A DNA stretch of 64,000 nt. Source: SABI01 sp963677695 (lineage in GTDB: Bacteria > Spirochaetota > Spirochaetia > Sphaerochaetales > Sphaerochaetaceae). Numbering within the stretch: position 1 is the first letter of the stretch; each line of letters starts with the position of its first letter. The position numbers were made by a program, and so were the translations under genes. Shown in pieces: positions 31,538 to 39,794 of this stretch. The stretch covers positions 1,054,001 through 1,118,000 of the forward strand of contig CAXXUJ010000001.1 of the NCBI GenBank assembly GCA_963677695.2, read 5' to 3'. The notes beneath the pieces are model-generated. The model saw nothing but the letters and a program-made list of their open reading frames with translations. It did no database searches and was not told the origin of the DNA.

Positions 31538-33586
31538 GAGGTCGTAGAGGTATTTCAGTCTGTTTTCGATCGTCCTGTTGAAAGAATCGACAGGGAACTG
31601 TCCCTTCTGATTCCTCTCTCCCATCGGTCTTTCGGTCAGTACGCTCATTCCTTCATCGATTGTGTGAACAGGATAGATATGGAACTCCCTGTTTCGTATC
31701 GCTGAAATGATTTCCGAGGAGAGGATCAGGTTTCTCACATTCTGATAGGGAATGATGACTCCGGGGTGTTTTATATCGCCGAGAGCCTTGCAGACCCGGT
31801 AGAATCCTGTGATCTTCTCGTTTATTCCTCCGACAGGCTGAAGCTCTCCCATCTGATTCACCGAACCGGTAACTGCTATGTTCTGCTTGATAGGAAGTTC
31901 TCCGATGGCTGAGAGCAGCACATAGAGCTCACTTGAACTTGCCGAGTCCCCGTCAACCTCACCATAGGACTGCTCGAAACAGATGCCCGAGTAGATCGAG
32001 AGAGGGAAGGTGCGAGCGTATTTCTTTCTCAGATACCCTTCAAGGATCAGTAGTCCCTTGTCATGGATCTCTCCGCTGAGACCTGCCTCGTGCTCTATAT
32101 TGACAATTCCCTCACTGCCGGGAGCGACAGTTGCACTGATCACAGCGGGGGTACCGAAACTCACCGAACCGAGGTCAATGACGGCAAGTCCGTTCACGAC
32201 TCCCGTCTTATACCCTGACAGTGCAATATTCACCTCTCCGGTGGCTATCTCATTCTGAATCCTCGCTTCGCTGAGGCTTCCGATATATTCCCGTGCATCG
32301 ATCGCGCTGATCACTGATTCCTCAGAAACGCTTTGTTTACCATGTTCCCTTGCCCAGTACTCGGATTCCCTGAGGAGGTCAGCAAGGAGAGCAAGCTGGG
32401 TAGAGAGTTCCTCACGGCTTTCTGCGATGAGGGCGCTGTAGCGGAGGATCTCTCTGTAAGCTGAGAGTTCGATAGGAAGAAGGTTCTCTTCTACGGCTAT
32501 GCGCTGAAGGAACTGTACCGTCCCTGCTATGTTCTCTTCATTCATCTCCATGCTGTAATCGAATTCGCAGGCGACTTTGAAGAGCTGGGTGAAATCGGGG
32601 TCCTGTTCACACAGGTTCTCATACACTTCAGGTGTTCCCATGATGATGATCTTCACGGTACATTCGATCGGTTCAGGGCGAATGCCGCTCTGGGAATTTT
32701 CCCGTGAGCTGTTGTTCTGAATGACCAAGGCTTTTGTGAGGAGGAACCGTTTCAATGCCTCGTAGAGTCCTTCGACGGTGAACATCTCCCGGGCATTGAT
32801 GACCAGGTAACCTCCTGCTGCCTGCAGAAGGGATCCCGCTTGCACTGAAAGAAAGGGGAGGTTGAATTCCTTTCTTTCTTCCCTGCTTGTCTCGAGTGAT
32901 CCGAAGAGGTTGGAAAAGGTGGGATGGTCTTCGAAGATCAGGGGACGTCTGAGAGTGTTCCCCTGGTCTACAAGTACGTTGACCGTGTACCTGAGGAGGA
33001 AGGAGTGGAGATCTCTGGTGGAGAAGTCTTCTCGTGAGAAAAGGTAGCTGTGACGGAATAGATCGAGTTCTATCTGAGAGAGGTAGAACTGGGGTTTCCC
33101 TTCATTCCACTTCTCAAGGAGAGGATCGAGAAGTGGTCTGCTCAGCTCTGTGACATTCTGTTCGCTGATCACTTCCTTCCCTACGAGGGGGACGAGAGCG
33201 TTGTAGAGGTTTGAAGAAAATTCCTCCATCTCCTGAGAAAAGGTTCTTCCTTCACCGGGAGGGAAGGCAATGGAGATGGGGACCTTCGGATTGCTGAAGT
33301 TATGCACATAGACAATGTCCTTCAGATGTTTCGTGTCCGATAGAAACTGCTCGGTTGCCAGGGTGATGGCAGTCTTTCTTCCAGTCCCTGCTTCCCCGCT
33401 CACAAATATATTGTAACCGTCTGATATGATGGAGAGACCCATCTTGAGGGCCTGCATCCCCCTGGGCTGACCGATGACGTTCTGTTTCATCGATTCTTCG
33501 GTCACAGGAGGTAATTCGTTCAATGTGATTTCAAACGCCGCATCTTCCACGGTGATTTCCACCGGTACGGGAGGTAAAGTTGCCAT
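31520..33586 (-). CDS. LonB-type ATP-dependent protease (AAA + S16 peptidase)
   Basis: 688 residues. Walker A is GEAGTGRKT (about 60-68). The C-terminal Lon protease domain has the catalytic serine in VDGDSAS and the catalytic lysine in GINEKI. It lacks the N-terminal substrate domain of LonA; this is the AAA_32/LonB-like type common in spirochaetes and anaerobes. It probably degrades misfolded or regulatory proteins. The frame extends to 33700, but that would cover the divergent gene; ATG 33586 sits eight bases after a near-perfect promoter and has no ribosome-binding site. Confidence 0.9.
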   Translation of the reverse strand: MATLPPVPVEITVEDAAFEITLNELPPVTEESMKQNVIGQPRGMQALKMGLSIISDGYNIFVSGEAGTGRKTAITLATEQFLSDTKHLKDIVYVHNFSNPKVPISIAFPPGEGRTFSQEMEEFSSNLYNALVPLVGKEVISEQNVTELSRPLLDPLLEKWNEGKPQFYLSQIELDLFRHSYLFSREDFSTRDLHSFLLRYTVNVLVDQGNTLRRPLIFEDHPTFSNLFGSLETSREERKEFNLPFLSVQAGSLLQAAGGYLVINAREMFTVEGLYEALKRFLLTKALVIQNNSSRENSQSGIRPEPIECTVKIIIMGTPEVYENLCEQDPDFTQLFKVACEFDYSMEMNEENIAGTVQFLQRIAVEENLLPIELSAYREILRYSALIAESREELSTQLALLADLLRESEYWAREHGKQSVSEESVISAIDAREYIGSLSEARIQNEIATGEVNIALSGYKTGVVNGLAVIDLGSVSFGTPAVISATVAPGSEGIVNIEHEAGLSGEIHDKGLLILEGYLRKKYARTFPLSIYSGICFEQSYGEVDGDSASSSELYVLLSAIGELPIKQNIAVTGSVNQMGELQPVGGINEKITGFYRVCKALGDIKHPGVIIPYQNVRNLILSSEIISAIRNREFHIYPVHTIDEGMSVLTERPMGERNQKGQFPVDSFNRTIENRLKYLYDLSRPQS

Positions 33587-33593
33587 GTTGGTC

Positions 33594-33622
33594 AATATAT
33601 GAGGTGGAACAATTGATGTCAA
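33594..33622 (-). promoter_or_regulatory. Near-consensus sigma-70 promoter of the lonB-type gene, leaderless
   Basis: Minus strand: -35 TTGACA (33617-33622, perfect), 17-bp spacer, -10 TATATT (33594-33599), seven bases, then ATG. The best promoter in the window and the clearest leaderless case. Confidence 0.8.
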
Positions 33623-33627
33623 CTCTC

Positions 33628-33633
33628 TATAAT
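33628..33633 (+). promoter_or_regulatory. -10 box of the nif3 promoter, leaderless
   Basis: A perfect TATAAT six bases before the ATG at 33640; the -35 at 17-bp spacing (TGGAAC) is weak. It is divergent from, and interleaved within a few bases of, the lonB -35, so the two promoters should compete for polymerase. Confidence 0.6.
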
Positions 33634-33639
33634 GGACGC

Positions 33640-34404
33640 ATGAACGTACAAGAGCTTGAACAGTATCTGAATGATACGCTGAAAGTTGATGATTTCGCAT
33701 CCGCCGATGCTTCCATGAATGGTCTTCAGGTAGGAACTCCCGAAGAAAAGGAAGTGACCCGTGTAGGGTATGCGGTGGACGCCTCGCTTGAGACCTTTCA
33801 GAGGGCAGCTGGATTATCGTGTGATGTGCTGCTTGTCCACCATGGACTCTTCTGGGGAAAAAGCATGAGAATCACCGGAGCACATTATAAGAGGATCAAT
33901 ACGCTTCTGGAACATAATATCTCGCTGCTTGCCTACCACCTCCCCCTTGACGCGCATCCGACTCTAGGGAACAACGCTGTGATGGCACAACTGCTTTCAC
34001 TTGAGAATACGGTGCCGTTCGGTGAATACCACGGGTTGAATATCGGGGTCATGGGAGAGCATAAAGAAGGTCTTTCCCTCTCCGAGGTGAGTAAGCTTCT
34101 CGGTTTCTCAGTTGAAACAGGGCTTCACCTCCTTCCTTTCGGGGCGGAGGTAGTTCACAAGATAGCGATCATTTCCGGAGGTGCTCCGGACGAAGTGGCT
34201 CAGGCGGTCACCCTAGGTGCAGACCTCTATATCACAGGAGAATCCTCCCATACGATGTATTCGTTCTGTAAGGAAGAGGGGATCAATATGATGAGCGGCG
34301 GACACTACCAGAGTGAGATCTTCGGTGTGAAGGCTGTCGCAAAGAATCTGGAAGAGAAGTTCTCTCTGACATGCACCTATATCGACGTGCCGACCAGACT
34401 GTAG
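33640..34404 (+). CDS. Nif3-like dinuclear metal-centre protein
   Basis: 254 residues of the Nif3/YbgI family. Metal-binding histidines and acidic residues are visible in LLVHHGLFWG, YHLPLDAHP, ITGE and SGGHYQSEIFG. These proteins form toroidal hexamers with two metals per subunit; the reaction is not settled (GTP cyclohydrolase I type 2 is a name used for some). First gene of a four-gene run with lspA. An alternative upstream ATG (33616) has GAGGTGG before it, but the family N-terminus and the TATAAT favour 33640. Confidence 0.88.
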   Translation: MNVQELEQYLNDTLKVDDFASADASMNGLQVGTPEEKEVTRVGYAVDASLETFQRAAGLSCDVLLVHHGLFWGKSMRITGAHYKRINTLLEHNISLLAYHLPLDAHPTLGNNAVMAQLLSLENTVPFGEYHGLNIGVMGEHKEGLSLSEVSKLLGFSVETGLHLLPFGAEVVHKIAIISGGAPDEVAQAVTLGADLYITGESSHTMYSFCKEEGINMMSGGHYQSEIFGVKAVAKNLEEKFSLTCTYIDVPTRL

Positions 34405-34414
34405 GCGGTAAAGA

Positions 34415-34954
34415 ATGAATAAGAAGAGTCTTTCAGTCTATCTTCCCTTTTCCCTTACCCTCTTCGTGGTTCTTGCCGACCAGTTGAGCAAGTACTGGAT
34501 CGTGAGCAATGTGAAGATCGGTTCAATCTTTATCTCTCTGCTGAACGATTTTCTCTGGATCGTTCACGTGAGGAACGATGCAGTGGGATTCTCACTGGGA
34601 AGCAATTTCCCCGATACGGTGAAGAGTATCCTATTCATTGCATTCCCTCTTATTCTTATCGTTCTTGTGGTCATGTATATCATCCGCTCCCGCGAGGTCA
34701 CCGCTCTTCAGAGATGGGTCCTTGCAGGAATCATAGGGGGAGGCTTGGGAAATCTCATTGACCGGATGTTCAGGACAGACTGGGTAGTCGATTTCGTGAG
34801 TGTGAGAGTGTACGGGCTTTTCGGGTTCGAACGCTGGCCCACCTTCAATGTTGCTGATGCATCAATCGTAGTATGTGCTATACTGCTGATACTTTCTCTG
34901 CTTGTTGATATGAAAGGCAGAGGAAGGGAGGAACAAGATGAACAAGAAAGTTAA
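34415..34954 (+). CDS. lspA: Lipoprotein signal peptidase (signal peptidase II)
   Basis: 179 residues, four membrane helices. Conserved blocks are DQLSKYWIV, VRNDAVGFSLG and the two catalytic aspartates in GNLIDRMFR and FNVADASIV. It cleaves the signal peptide of diacylglyceryl-modified prolipoproteins, consistent with a lipoprotein-rich spirochaete envelope. It follows nif3 by 10 bp and overlaps the next gene by 17 bp. Confidence 0.96.
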   Translation: MNKKSLSVYLPFSLTLFVVLADQLSKYWIVSNVKIGSIFISLLNDFLWIVHVRNDAVGFSLGSNFPDTVKSILFIAFPLILIVLVVMYIIRSREVTALQRWVLAGIIGGGLGNLIDRMFRTDWVVDFVSVRVYGLFGFERWPTFNVADASIVVCAILLILSLLVDMKGRGREEQDEQES

Positions 34955-35228
34955 TACTGTACTATTCGTTCTCATTGCAACGCTGTTCAATCTGGTTGCC
35001 ATGCTCGTCATTTTCTTCACCCTGTTCGCGGTTCTCGTGAACCTCGTCAGTCAGGAGAGCGCCCTGTTTCCGATGCTGCTTGCCGTTATTTTCCTCGTGA
35101 GCATTGGAGCATCCTTCCTCGTATATACCGCTGTCGTGAAAAAACTCACCACCAGGATGAAGATGGAAGACTACCTTTCCCCGATATTCTCAAGAAAAAG
35201 ACATCATGGAAAAGGAGAAGGGAAATGA
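34938..35228 (+). CDS. Small membrane protein co-transcribed with lspA
   Basis: 96 residues with two hydrophobic helices (about 5-36 and 44-66) and a basic, cytoplasmic C-terminal tail. I do not recognise a function. It overlaps lspA by 17 bp and the next gene by 4 bp, so it is translated as part of this operon, with GGAGG a few bases before its ATG. Confidence 0.75.
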   Translation: MNKKVNTVLFVLIATLFNLVAMLVIFFTLFAVLVNLVSQESALFPMLLAVIFLVSIGASFLVYTAVVKKLTTRMKMEDYLSPIFSRKRHHGKGEGK

Positions 35229-36265
35229 AGGGGGTCCCCCGGGAGCTGTTCAGGAATCTTGAAGGGCTCTCCTGGTTCCCATTCTCGGATGAACCGATCA
35301 TCCAGAGCCATCCTCTTCAGGTGCGGCTGTCAAATCCTGCCGTTCTCCTTCCCGAGGAGTCAACGGATGAGAAGTGGCACCTGTTCGCCCACTCAATGCT
35401 CGGTATTCACCACTACACATCGGAAAGTGGAATCAGCTGGAGTCATCAGAGGCTTCTGATTCCCGGCGGACGCTATCCCTCTCTGTTCGAAGAGGACGGC
35501 ACCTATCATCTGATCTATGAACAGAGGGGAAGATTTGTTCCCCGACTTGGCAAGAGGGGCCGGGTGAGCAGTGATGAAATCCATCATGAAAGTCATATAG
35601 AACTGATGAGCTCTACAGATCTTTACATATGGAGCAGACCACGTCACCTGATGAGTGCGAAATCTATTGAACAGACATCGCTTCCCGGTTCCGTACCTAC
35701 CCTCTCTCATCCCCAGTTGGTGTCTACCGACCATGAGTATCGTCTCTATATGGGCGCCTCTTCAATTGATGAGGATGACAGGGTCGCAAGATTCGTCGTA
35801 AGTGCTTCAGCTCCCCAGCTTCTCGGTCCCTATCATCAGGAGACGAAAGATGCTCTGGTAGAGGCCGCGGGAAATGAGTACCATCGGTCTCTTGGCGCGG
35901 GTCAGCTCTCAGTGTATGAGAGCGAGGGAGTGTATAAGGCTCTGGAGACCTCATATTTCTATGATGAGAAGAAGAATAACAACCACTCTGCTATTATCGT
36001 CGTAGACAGCGAAGACGGATTGTCGTTCCCCTATGACGGGAATCAGCCGATCCTCGTTCCAAGTGAAAGGGGATGGGCAAGCGGTAACATCAGAACCTGC
36101 ACCCTGAAATACAAAGCAGATGAGAAGTGCTGGTACTGCTTTTTTTCCGCTTCAGCGAAGAATAATTTCTCAATTGAGAGGGAGTCGATAGGACTGCTGC
36201 TCGGGAAGGAACCACACCCGAGAAAGATGGATGAAGTCAACGACATTCTCTATCGAAATTCCTGA
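35225..36265 (+). CDS. Five-bladed beta-propeller glycosidase-like protein
   Basis: 346 residues without a signal peptide. Repeated blade patterns (SNPAVLLPEES, PSLFEEDGTYHLIYE, SHPQLVSTDHEYRLYMGAS, WYCFFSASA) resemble the GH43/GH32/GH130 propeller superfamily. Catalytic residues cannot be placed with certainty, and the activity could be a glycosidase or a phosphorylase. Last gene of the nif3-lspA operon (ATGA overlap), so it is expressed with housekeeping genes, not a sugar operon. Confidence 0.6.
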   Translation: MKGVPRELFRNLEGLSWFPFSDEPIIQSHPLQVRLSNPAVLLPEESTDEKWHLFAHSMLGIHHYTSESGISWSHQRLLIPGGRYPSLFEEDGTYHLIYEQRGRFVPRLGKRGRVSSDEIHHESHIELMSSTDLYIWSRPRHLMSAKSIEQTSLPGSVPTLSHPQLVSTDHEYRLYMGASSIDEDDRVARFVVSASAPQLLGPYHQETKDALVEAAGNEYHRSLGAGQLSVYESEGVYKALETSYFYDEKKNNNHSAIIVVDSEDGLSFPYDGNQPILVPSERGWASGNIRTCTLKYKADEKCWYCFFSASAKNNFSIERESIGLLLGKEPHPRKMDEVNDILYRNS

Positions 36266-36284
36266 GCTCCATCCGTTCGGTCAT

Positions 36285-37394
36285 CTAGGATGATTCATCT
36301 ACTCCCGCAGCGATAAAATTCTTGTTCTTCTTCTTCAGATTATTCTGTTCCCTTCTGTTCTGCCTGTTCAGTTCCTTCATCTTTATGAGTGAGATGTTCT
36401 GCAGGCTTCTTCCCGATATGAACTGCCTGAGGGCAGAATCAATTTCATCGGTGCCGTCGGCTTTCGGGTAGAGGTATGAGCCATGGAGGCCATGAGGGAT
36501 TTCCAGGTAGGTGACAGGCGTGTCAGCTGAAGCAAGGCAATCTGCATAGAGCTTTCCGTCATCGAGGAGAGGGTCATACTCTGCCCCGATGATGAGTGCC
36601 GGCGGAAGCCTTGAGTGGTCCTTCGCTAAAAGAGGGGAGAATAGGGGATTAAGAGTATCCTTCGGTTCAGTCTGATAACTCTTGATGAAGAACTGCATCG
36701 TTTTCATCGTGAGGGTCGGACTTTCCTTGTGCTGCTGGTAACTTGGAGTTCTCATTCTTCCGTCAGTGACAGGATAGATCAGTGCCTGACCTGCAATGGA
36801 CGGTCCCTTGCGGTCACGGGCCATTCTGCAGACGACGGCTGCCAGATTGCCTCCGGCGCTGTCACCCATTACGAAGATTCTTTCAGGGTCGACTTTCCAG
36901 TAACGTGCGCCCTGGGCCGCCCAGAGTAGCGAAGCATAACAGTCTTCAGCGGCAGTGGGGAAGGTGTGATTCGGTGCAAGCCGGTAGTCGACCGATAGGA
37001 CTGCGGCATTGGTGATCGATGCTATTCTGCTGCACACGTAGGTGTACACATCCATATTTCCCAGGACCCATCCCCCTCCGTGATAGAAAATGATCAGGGG
37101 GCGAAGGGAAGAAATTCTGGGAGCAGCCGAGGACTTCGGCATGAAGAAGTAGCCTGTGAGAGCACCTCCCTCCACCGGGATGATGAAGGTGTTGTGTTCT
37201 ATATTCTTCTGTTTTTTTCCGAACAGCGCTTTTGTCTTTCGGTTGTAGGGCACACTGCGTTTATTTATTTCATGGATCTGAGTTTCGCTCAGCTCGGTGA
37301 CGTCATACGTTCCGAGAATCTTGTCAGATAATCTGAGAACCCGTTTCATCCTTCGCGATATCTGATATGCGTTCTCTTCTTTCTGCTCGTTCAT
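36285..37394 (-). CDS. Alpha/beta hydrolase, hormone-sensitive-lipase (family IV) esterase
   Basis: 369 residues. The oxyanion motif YHGGGW, nucleophile elbow GDSAGGN and acid/base motifs AEYDPLLDDG and HGLHGS are complete, so the catalytic triad is Ser-Asp-His. It is a carboxylesterase; the substrate (acyl ester, acetylated sugar) is unknown. No signal peptide, so cytosolic. The ATG at 37394 is chosen for AAAGGA at 8 bases and follows the aroE stop by 10 bp, making an operon. The very basic, asparagine-rich tail is unusual. Confidence 0.88.
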   Translation of the reverse strand: MNEQKEENAYQISRRMKRVLRLSDKILGTYDVTELSETQIHEINKRSVPYNRKTKALFGKKQKNIEHNTFIIPVEGGALTGYFFMPKSSAAPRISSLRPLIIFYHGGGWVLGNMDVYTYVCSRIASITNAAVLSVDYRLAPNHTFPTAAEDCYASLLWAAQGARYWKVDPERIFVMGDSAGGNLAAVVCRMARDRKGPSIAGQALIYPVTDGRMRTPSYQQHKESPTLTMKTMQFFIKSYQTEPKDTLNPLFSPLLAKDHSRLPPALIIGAEYDPLLDDGKLYADCLASADTPVTYLEIPHGLHGSYLYPKADGTDEIDSALRQFISGRSLQNISLIKMKELNRQNRREQNNLKKKNKNFIAAGVDESS

Positions 37395-37404
37395 GCTACG
37401 TCCT

Positions 37405-38286
37405 TTATAATGAAAATGACTCAATGAGTGATTGTTTCATACTATCGATCGGTGCTTCAGCTCCTGTCCATGTAGTATATATGATTGCTCCCTGATGAGC
37501 TAGCATCCCCAGACCGTCAAGCGTGGTACACCCGGCCTCCAGCGCTGTACGGAGAAAACGGGTTTGTACAGGATTGAAGACCACATCACAGGCGATGCAC
37601 CCTGAGTAGTCTCCCGGTGCAAATTCAATGGGAATCATACCGTGTTCATCAAACAGACCTACACTGGTTGCCTGTACGATGATATCGAAGGTGTCAGTGA
37701 CAGTGTAACTGCTCCCCATAGGAGCGCTGGCAAGCTCAGCCTCAACATGCTCTGCCATGTCCTGTACGATTGCCTCGGCTTTCTTTTTGTCTCTGTTCAC
37801 GATGAGAATGGAAGCGGCTCCGCCGAGGGCGAGTTCGCAGATGATCGAGCGAGCGGCACCACCGGCACCGAAGAGGAGAACTTTTTTGCCCTTAACCTCT
37901 CCACATTCGAGCACCGAAGCAAGAAAACCTTTGCCGTCAGTATTCTCTCCTATGTATTTCTCTCCTTCCCTGTAGACGCAGTTGATAGCTCCGATGAGCT
38001 TTGCAGAGGGAGTGAGCCGGTCCACGTACTGAGTCGCCTCAACCTTGTAGGGGCTTGTGATGTTCCAGCCGTTGAATCCCAGAGCCTTCAGGCCGTTCAT
38101 CGCCGAGGCGAACTGTTGAGGAGGGATATCGAAGGTGAGATATCTGTGAGGAAGCTTCTGGTGGCCGAACGCCTGTTCAATCATATACTGAGTCGGGTTC
38201 CCCGTCACCGGGGTTCCGATACACCCGTGAAGCAGTGCGAGGGGGCCCTTCATCAATGAGCTGATATCTGCCTGTTCATATATCAT
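37405..38286 (-). CDS. Shikimate/quinate dehydrogenase family protein
   Basis: 293 residues. NADP-binding GAGGAAR and substrate-binding NITSPYK (catalytic lysine), GAINCVYR, ENTDGKGF are present, as in AroE. However, the two serines of the N-terminal shikimate-carboxylate motif (SxS in HSKSP) are replaced: the aligned stretch reads GTPVTGNPTQYM. That points to a divergent branch (YdiB/quinate-type or another substrate) and not a plain AroE. It is the first gene of an operon with the esterase; GGAG lies 7 bases before the ATG. Confidence 0.8.
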   Translation of the reverse strand: MIYEQADISSLMKGPLALLHGCIGTPVTGNPTQYMIEQAFGHQKLPHRYLTFDIPPQQFASAMNGLKALGFNGWNITSPYKVEATQYVDRLTPSAKLIGAINCVYREGEKYIGENTDGKGFLASVLECGEVKGKKVLLFGAGGAARSIICELALGGAASILIVNRDKKKAEAIVQDMAEHVEAELASAPMGSSYTVTDTFDIIVQATSVGLFDEHGMIPIEFAPGDYSGCIACDVVFNPVQTRFLRTALEAGCTTLDGLGMLAHQGAIIYTTWTGAEAPIDSMKQSLIESFSL

Positions 38287-38365
38287 TTAATCACTCCGGA
38301 TGACTCTATTTTCTTGTAAGATAGCTCATTGTACAGTAGAACTACCCTCGTGTCACCGAAAAATC

Positions 38366-38992
38366 TCAAGAATGAAGGGAGGGAAATGAAAGGAAGACTG
38401 GATCCCCCTGAACGGATATATGAAGCTTTCCTTCAACTGTCACATTCGAAAGGCTCATACTGGTATAACTGATATGAAAAGCCTTCAGCGGCCACTGAAG
38501 TCCGGCGCACGTGACATAGGAAGAACCGTCTATCTTTCCCGGAAAAAAACTTACCGTTGTTCCTGCTTCGACGCTGATTTCTTCTGTATCATCAATTCGC
38601 ATCATCCGTTCCCTCTCTGTAAGCCAGCGCCTGGGAGGAGAGTAGGCACTGAAGAGAGAGTAGAGATGAAGAAGGTGGTCAAACCTTCCTTCCCCTCCTC
38701 CAACGAGAGTGTACTCTGTTATTCCCAATTCCCTGAGGTGTTCAAGGAGAGCTTCTGTATCGCTGATGTCCTTCTCTGAAGGAAGCCGTGTATGCTCTAC
38801 ATCAGCAAGCAGAAGTTCCTGCCTGATAGAATCAAAGTCTCCTATCGCATAATCGACAGAAAGATTGAATGAGTGAGCGAGATCAAGTCCGCTGTCGGCG
38901 GCACATATATAGGAAGATTCAATAAGGGAAGGGGGAAGCATCAGATTTTCCGGTCCCTTTCCTCCCGTGAATAGAAGAGCATGGGTTTTCAT
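38366..38992 (-). CDS. Thiamine pyrophosphokinase
   Basis: 208 residues. LFTGGKGP, CAADSGLDLA, YAIGDFDSI, SEKDISDTEALLEHL, GGGEGRFDH and the C-terminal thiamine-binding strands identify the family. It makes thiamine diphosphate from thiamine and ATP, a salvage route; no biosynthetic thi genes or TPP riboswitch are nearby. The ATG at 38992 is preferred over 39028 because it starts the family core and lies six bases after an extended -10; no ribosome-binding site is seen. Confidence 0.9.
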   Translation of the reverse strand: MKTHALLFTGGKGPENLMLPPSLIESSYICAADSGLDLAHSFNLSVDYAIGDFDSIRQELLLADVEHTRLPSEKDISDTEALLEHLRELGITEYTLVGGGEGRFDHLLHLYSLFSAYSPPRRWLTERERMMRIDDTEEISVEAGTTVSFFPGKIDGSSYVTCAGLQWPLKAFHISYTSMSLSNVTVEGKLHISVQGDPVFLSFPSLHS

Positions 38993-38998
38993 AGCCTG

Positions 38999-39028
38999 AG
39001 AGTAGCACAGAGAAAGGAGAGAGGACAA
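38999..39028 (-). promoter_or_regulatory. Promoter of the thiamine pyrophosphokinase gene, leaderless
   Basis: Minus strand: -35 TTGTCC (39023-39028), 18-bp spacer, extended -10 TGC-TACTCT (hexamer 38999-39004), six bases, then ATG. Confidence 0.5.
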
Positions 39029-39030
39029 GA

Positions 39031-39060
39031 AACAGGTCTGCGAATCGCAGACCTGTTTTA
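39031..39060 (-). terminator. Intrinsic terminator of the first barrel gene
   Basis: An almost perfect inverted repeat AACAGGTCTGCGA / TCGCAGACCTGTTT (39031-39043 and 39045-39058), with a short T tract on both strands. It mainly serves the minus-strand gene at 39085 and could act in both directions. Confidence 0.75.
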
Positions 39061-39084
39061 CAAAGAGTGTGAACTATCGTTCAG

Positions 39085-39645
39085 TTAGAATCTGATCTTT
39101 GCCGTCAGACCGATGAGACTGTCGTTCTTGATATAATCTGCAATCTCATTCGATGTCGAGCTGGAGAGCGTCTGAAAGAAATCAGGAACATCACTTACGA
39201 AGAAGTTTGATTCAATACCGAGGGAGAGCCAGCTCAGAGCAACCACATCAACTCCGAATCTCACATTATAGGCAAATGGTGTGCTGTCGACATCAGAATC
39301 ATGATCATCCATGTATCCTCTGTAGGTGGGACCGACTCCGATATAGGGTTCCAGCGGGGTCAACGGCAGGCGCAGTACTGCATCAAGGGTATAGACCATT
39401 TCACGTGATTGGTGCCAGTCATTCTGACGTATGACGATCGAATCAGCTGAGATGCCGAGATAATCACTCAGAAAATACTCTATCCTGATACCTTGATGGA
39501 GTTCTTTGTCGTAATCTCCTTCCTCCAGAGTGGCGTAGTCATAGTAGTTTACCGACCCGATAGAAAGAAAGTTGGCCGCTGAGAGATTGCCTGCCGCAAC
39601 GACTGCGATGAGGGCTATAAGGATTGCAATAGCTTTTTTATTCAT
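39085..39645 (-). CDS. Outer-membrane beta-barrel protein, paralogue 1
   Basis: 186 residues with a clean signal peptide (MNKKAIAILIALIAVVAAG, cleavage after LSA). The barrel part shows amphipathic strands, PLEPYIGVGPTY, and ends in LTAKIRF (terminal Phe). It is paralogous to the neighbour at 39795: shared blocks include SIGSVNYY/TLGSVNYY, EGD/EGN, FLSDYLGISAD/FLSDYLGVSAD, LEPYIGVGP/IEPYAAIGP and SWLSLGIE/EWLSLGTE. Function unknown; a small porin or envelope-structural barrel is plausible. Confidence 0.75.
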   Translation of the reverse strand: MNKKAIAILIALIAVVAAGNLSAANFLSIGSVNYYDYATLEEGDYDKELHQGIRIEYFLSDYLGISADSIVIRQNDWHQSREMVYTLDAVLRLPLTPLEPYIGVGPTYRGYMDDHDSDVDSTPFAYNVRFGVDVVALSWLSLGIESNFFVSDVPDFFQTLSSSTSNEIADYIKNDSLIGLTAKIRF

Positions 39646-39741
39646 AGTTTCATTTCCTTAGTACATTGGGTGTAGTATGTATAATATATACAACAACACG
39701 GGTAAGGAAAAGGTTTCAGGAAATATGAGGGTCGTCTTTGC

Positions 39742-39770
39742 AAAAAAACAGGTCTGCAGATGCAGACCTA
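39742..39770 (-). terminator. Intrinsic terminator of the second barrel gene
   Basis: Minus strand: AGGTCTGCA-TC-TGCAGACCT (39750-39758 and 39761-39769), followed by TG and seven T. The stem sequence matches the terminator of the neighbouring paralogue, so gene and terminator were duplicated together. Confidence 0.85.
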
Positions 39771-39794
39771 TTAAGTGTGCCAATGAATATCAGC

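Noticed and set aside
33616..33642. An upstream in-frame ATG for nif3 with GAGGTGG 8 bases before it.
   Set aside because: It would lie within the lonB -35 and upstream of the TATAAT that best explains nif3 transcription, and it adds residues not typical of the family start. It is kept as an alternative.
38366..39028. TPP riboswitch control of the thiamine pyrophosphokinase gene.
   Set aside because: The promoter leaves no leader, and no THI-box-like sequence is visible upstream.
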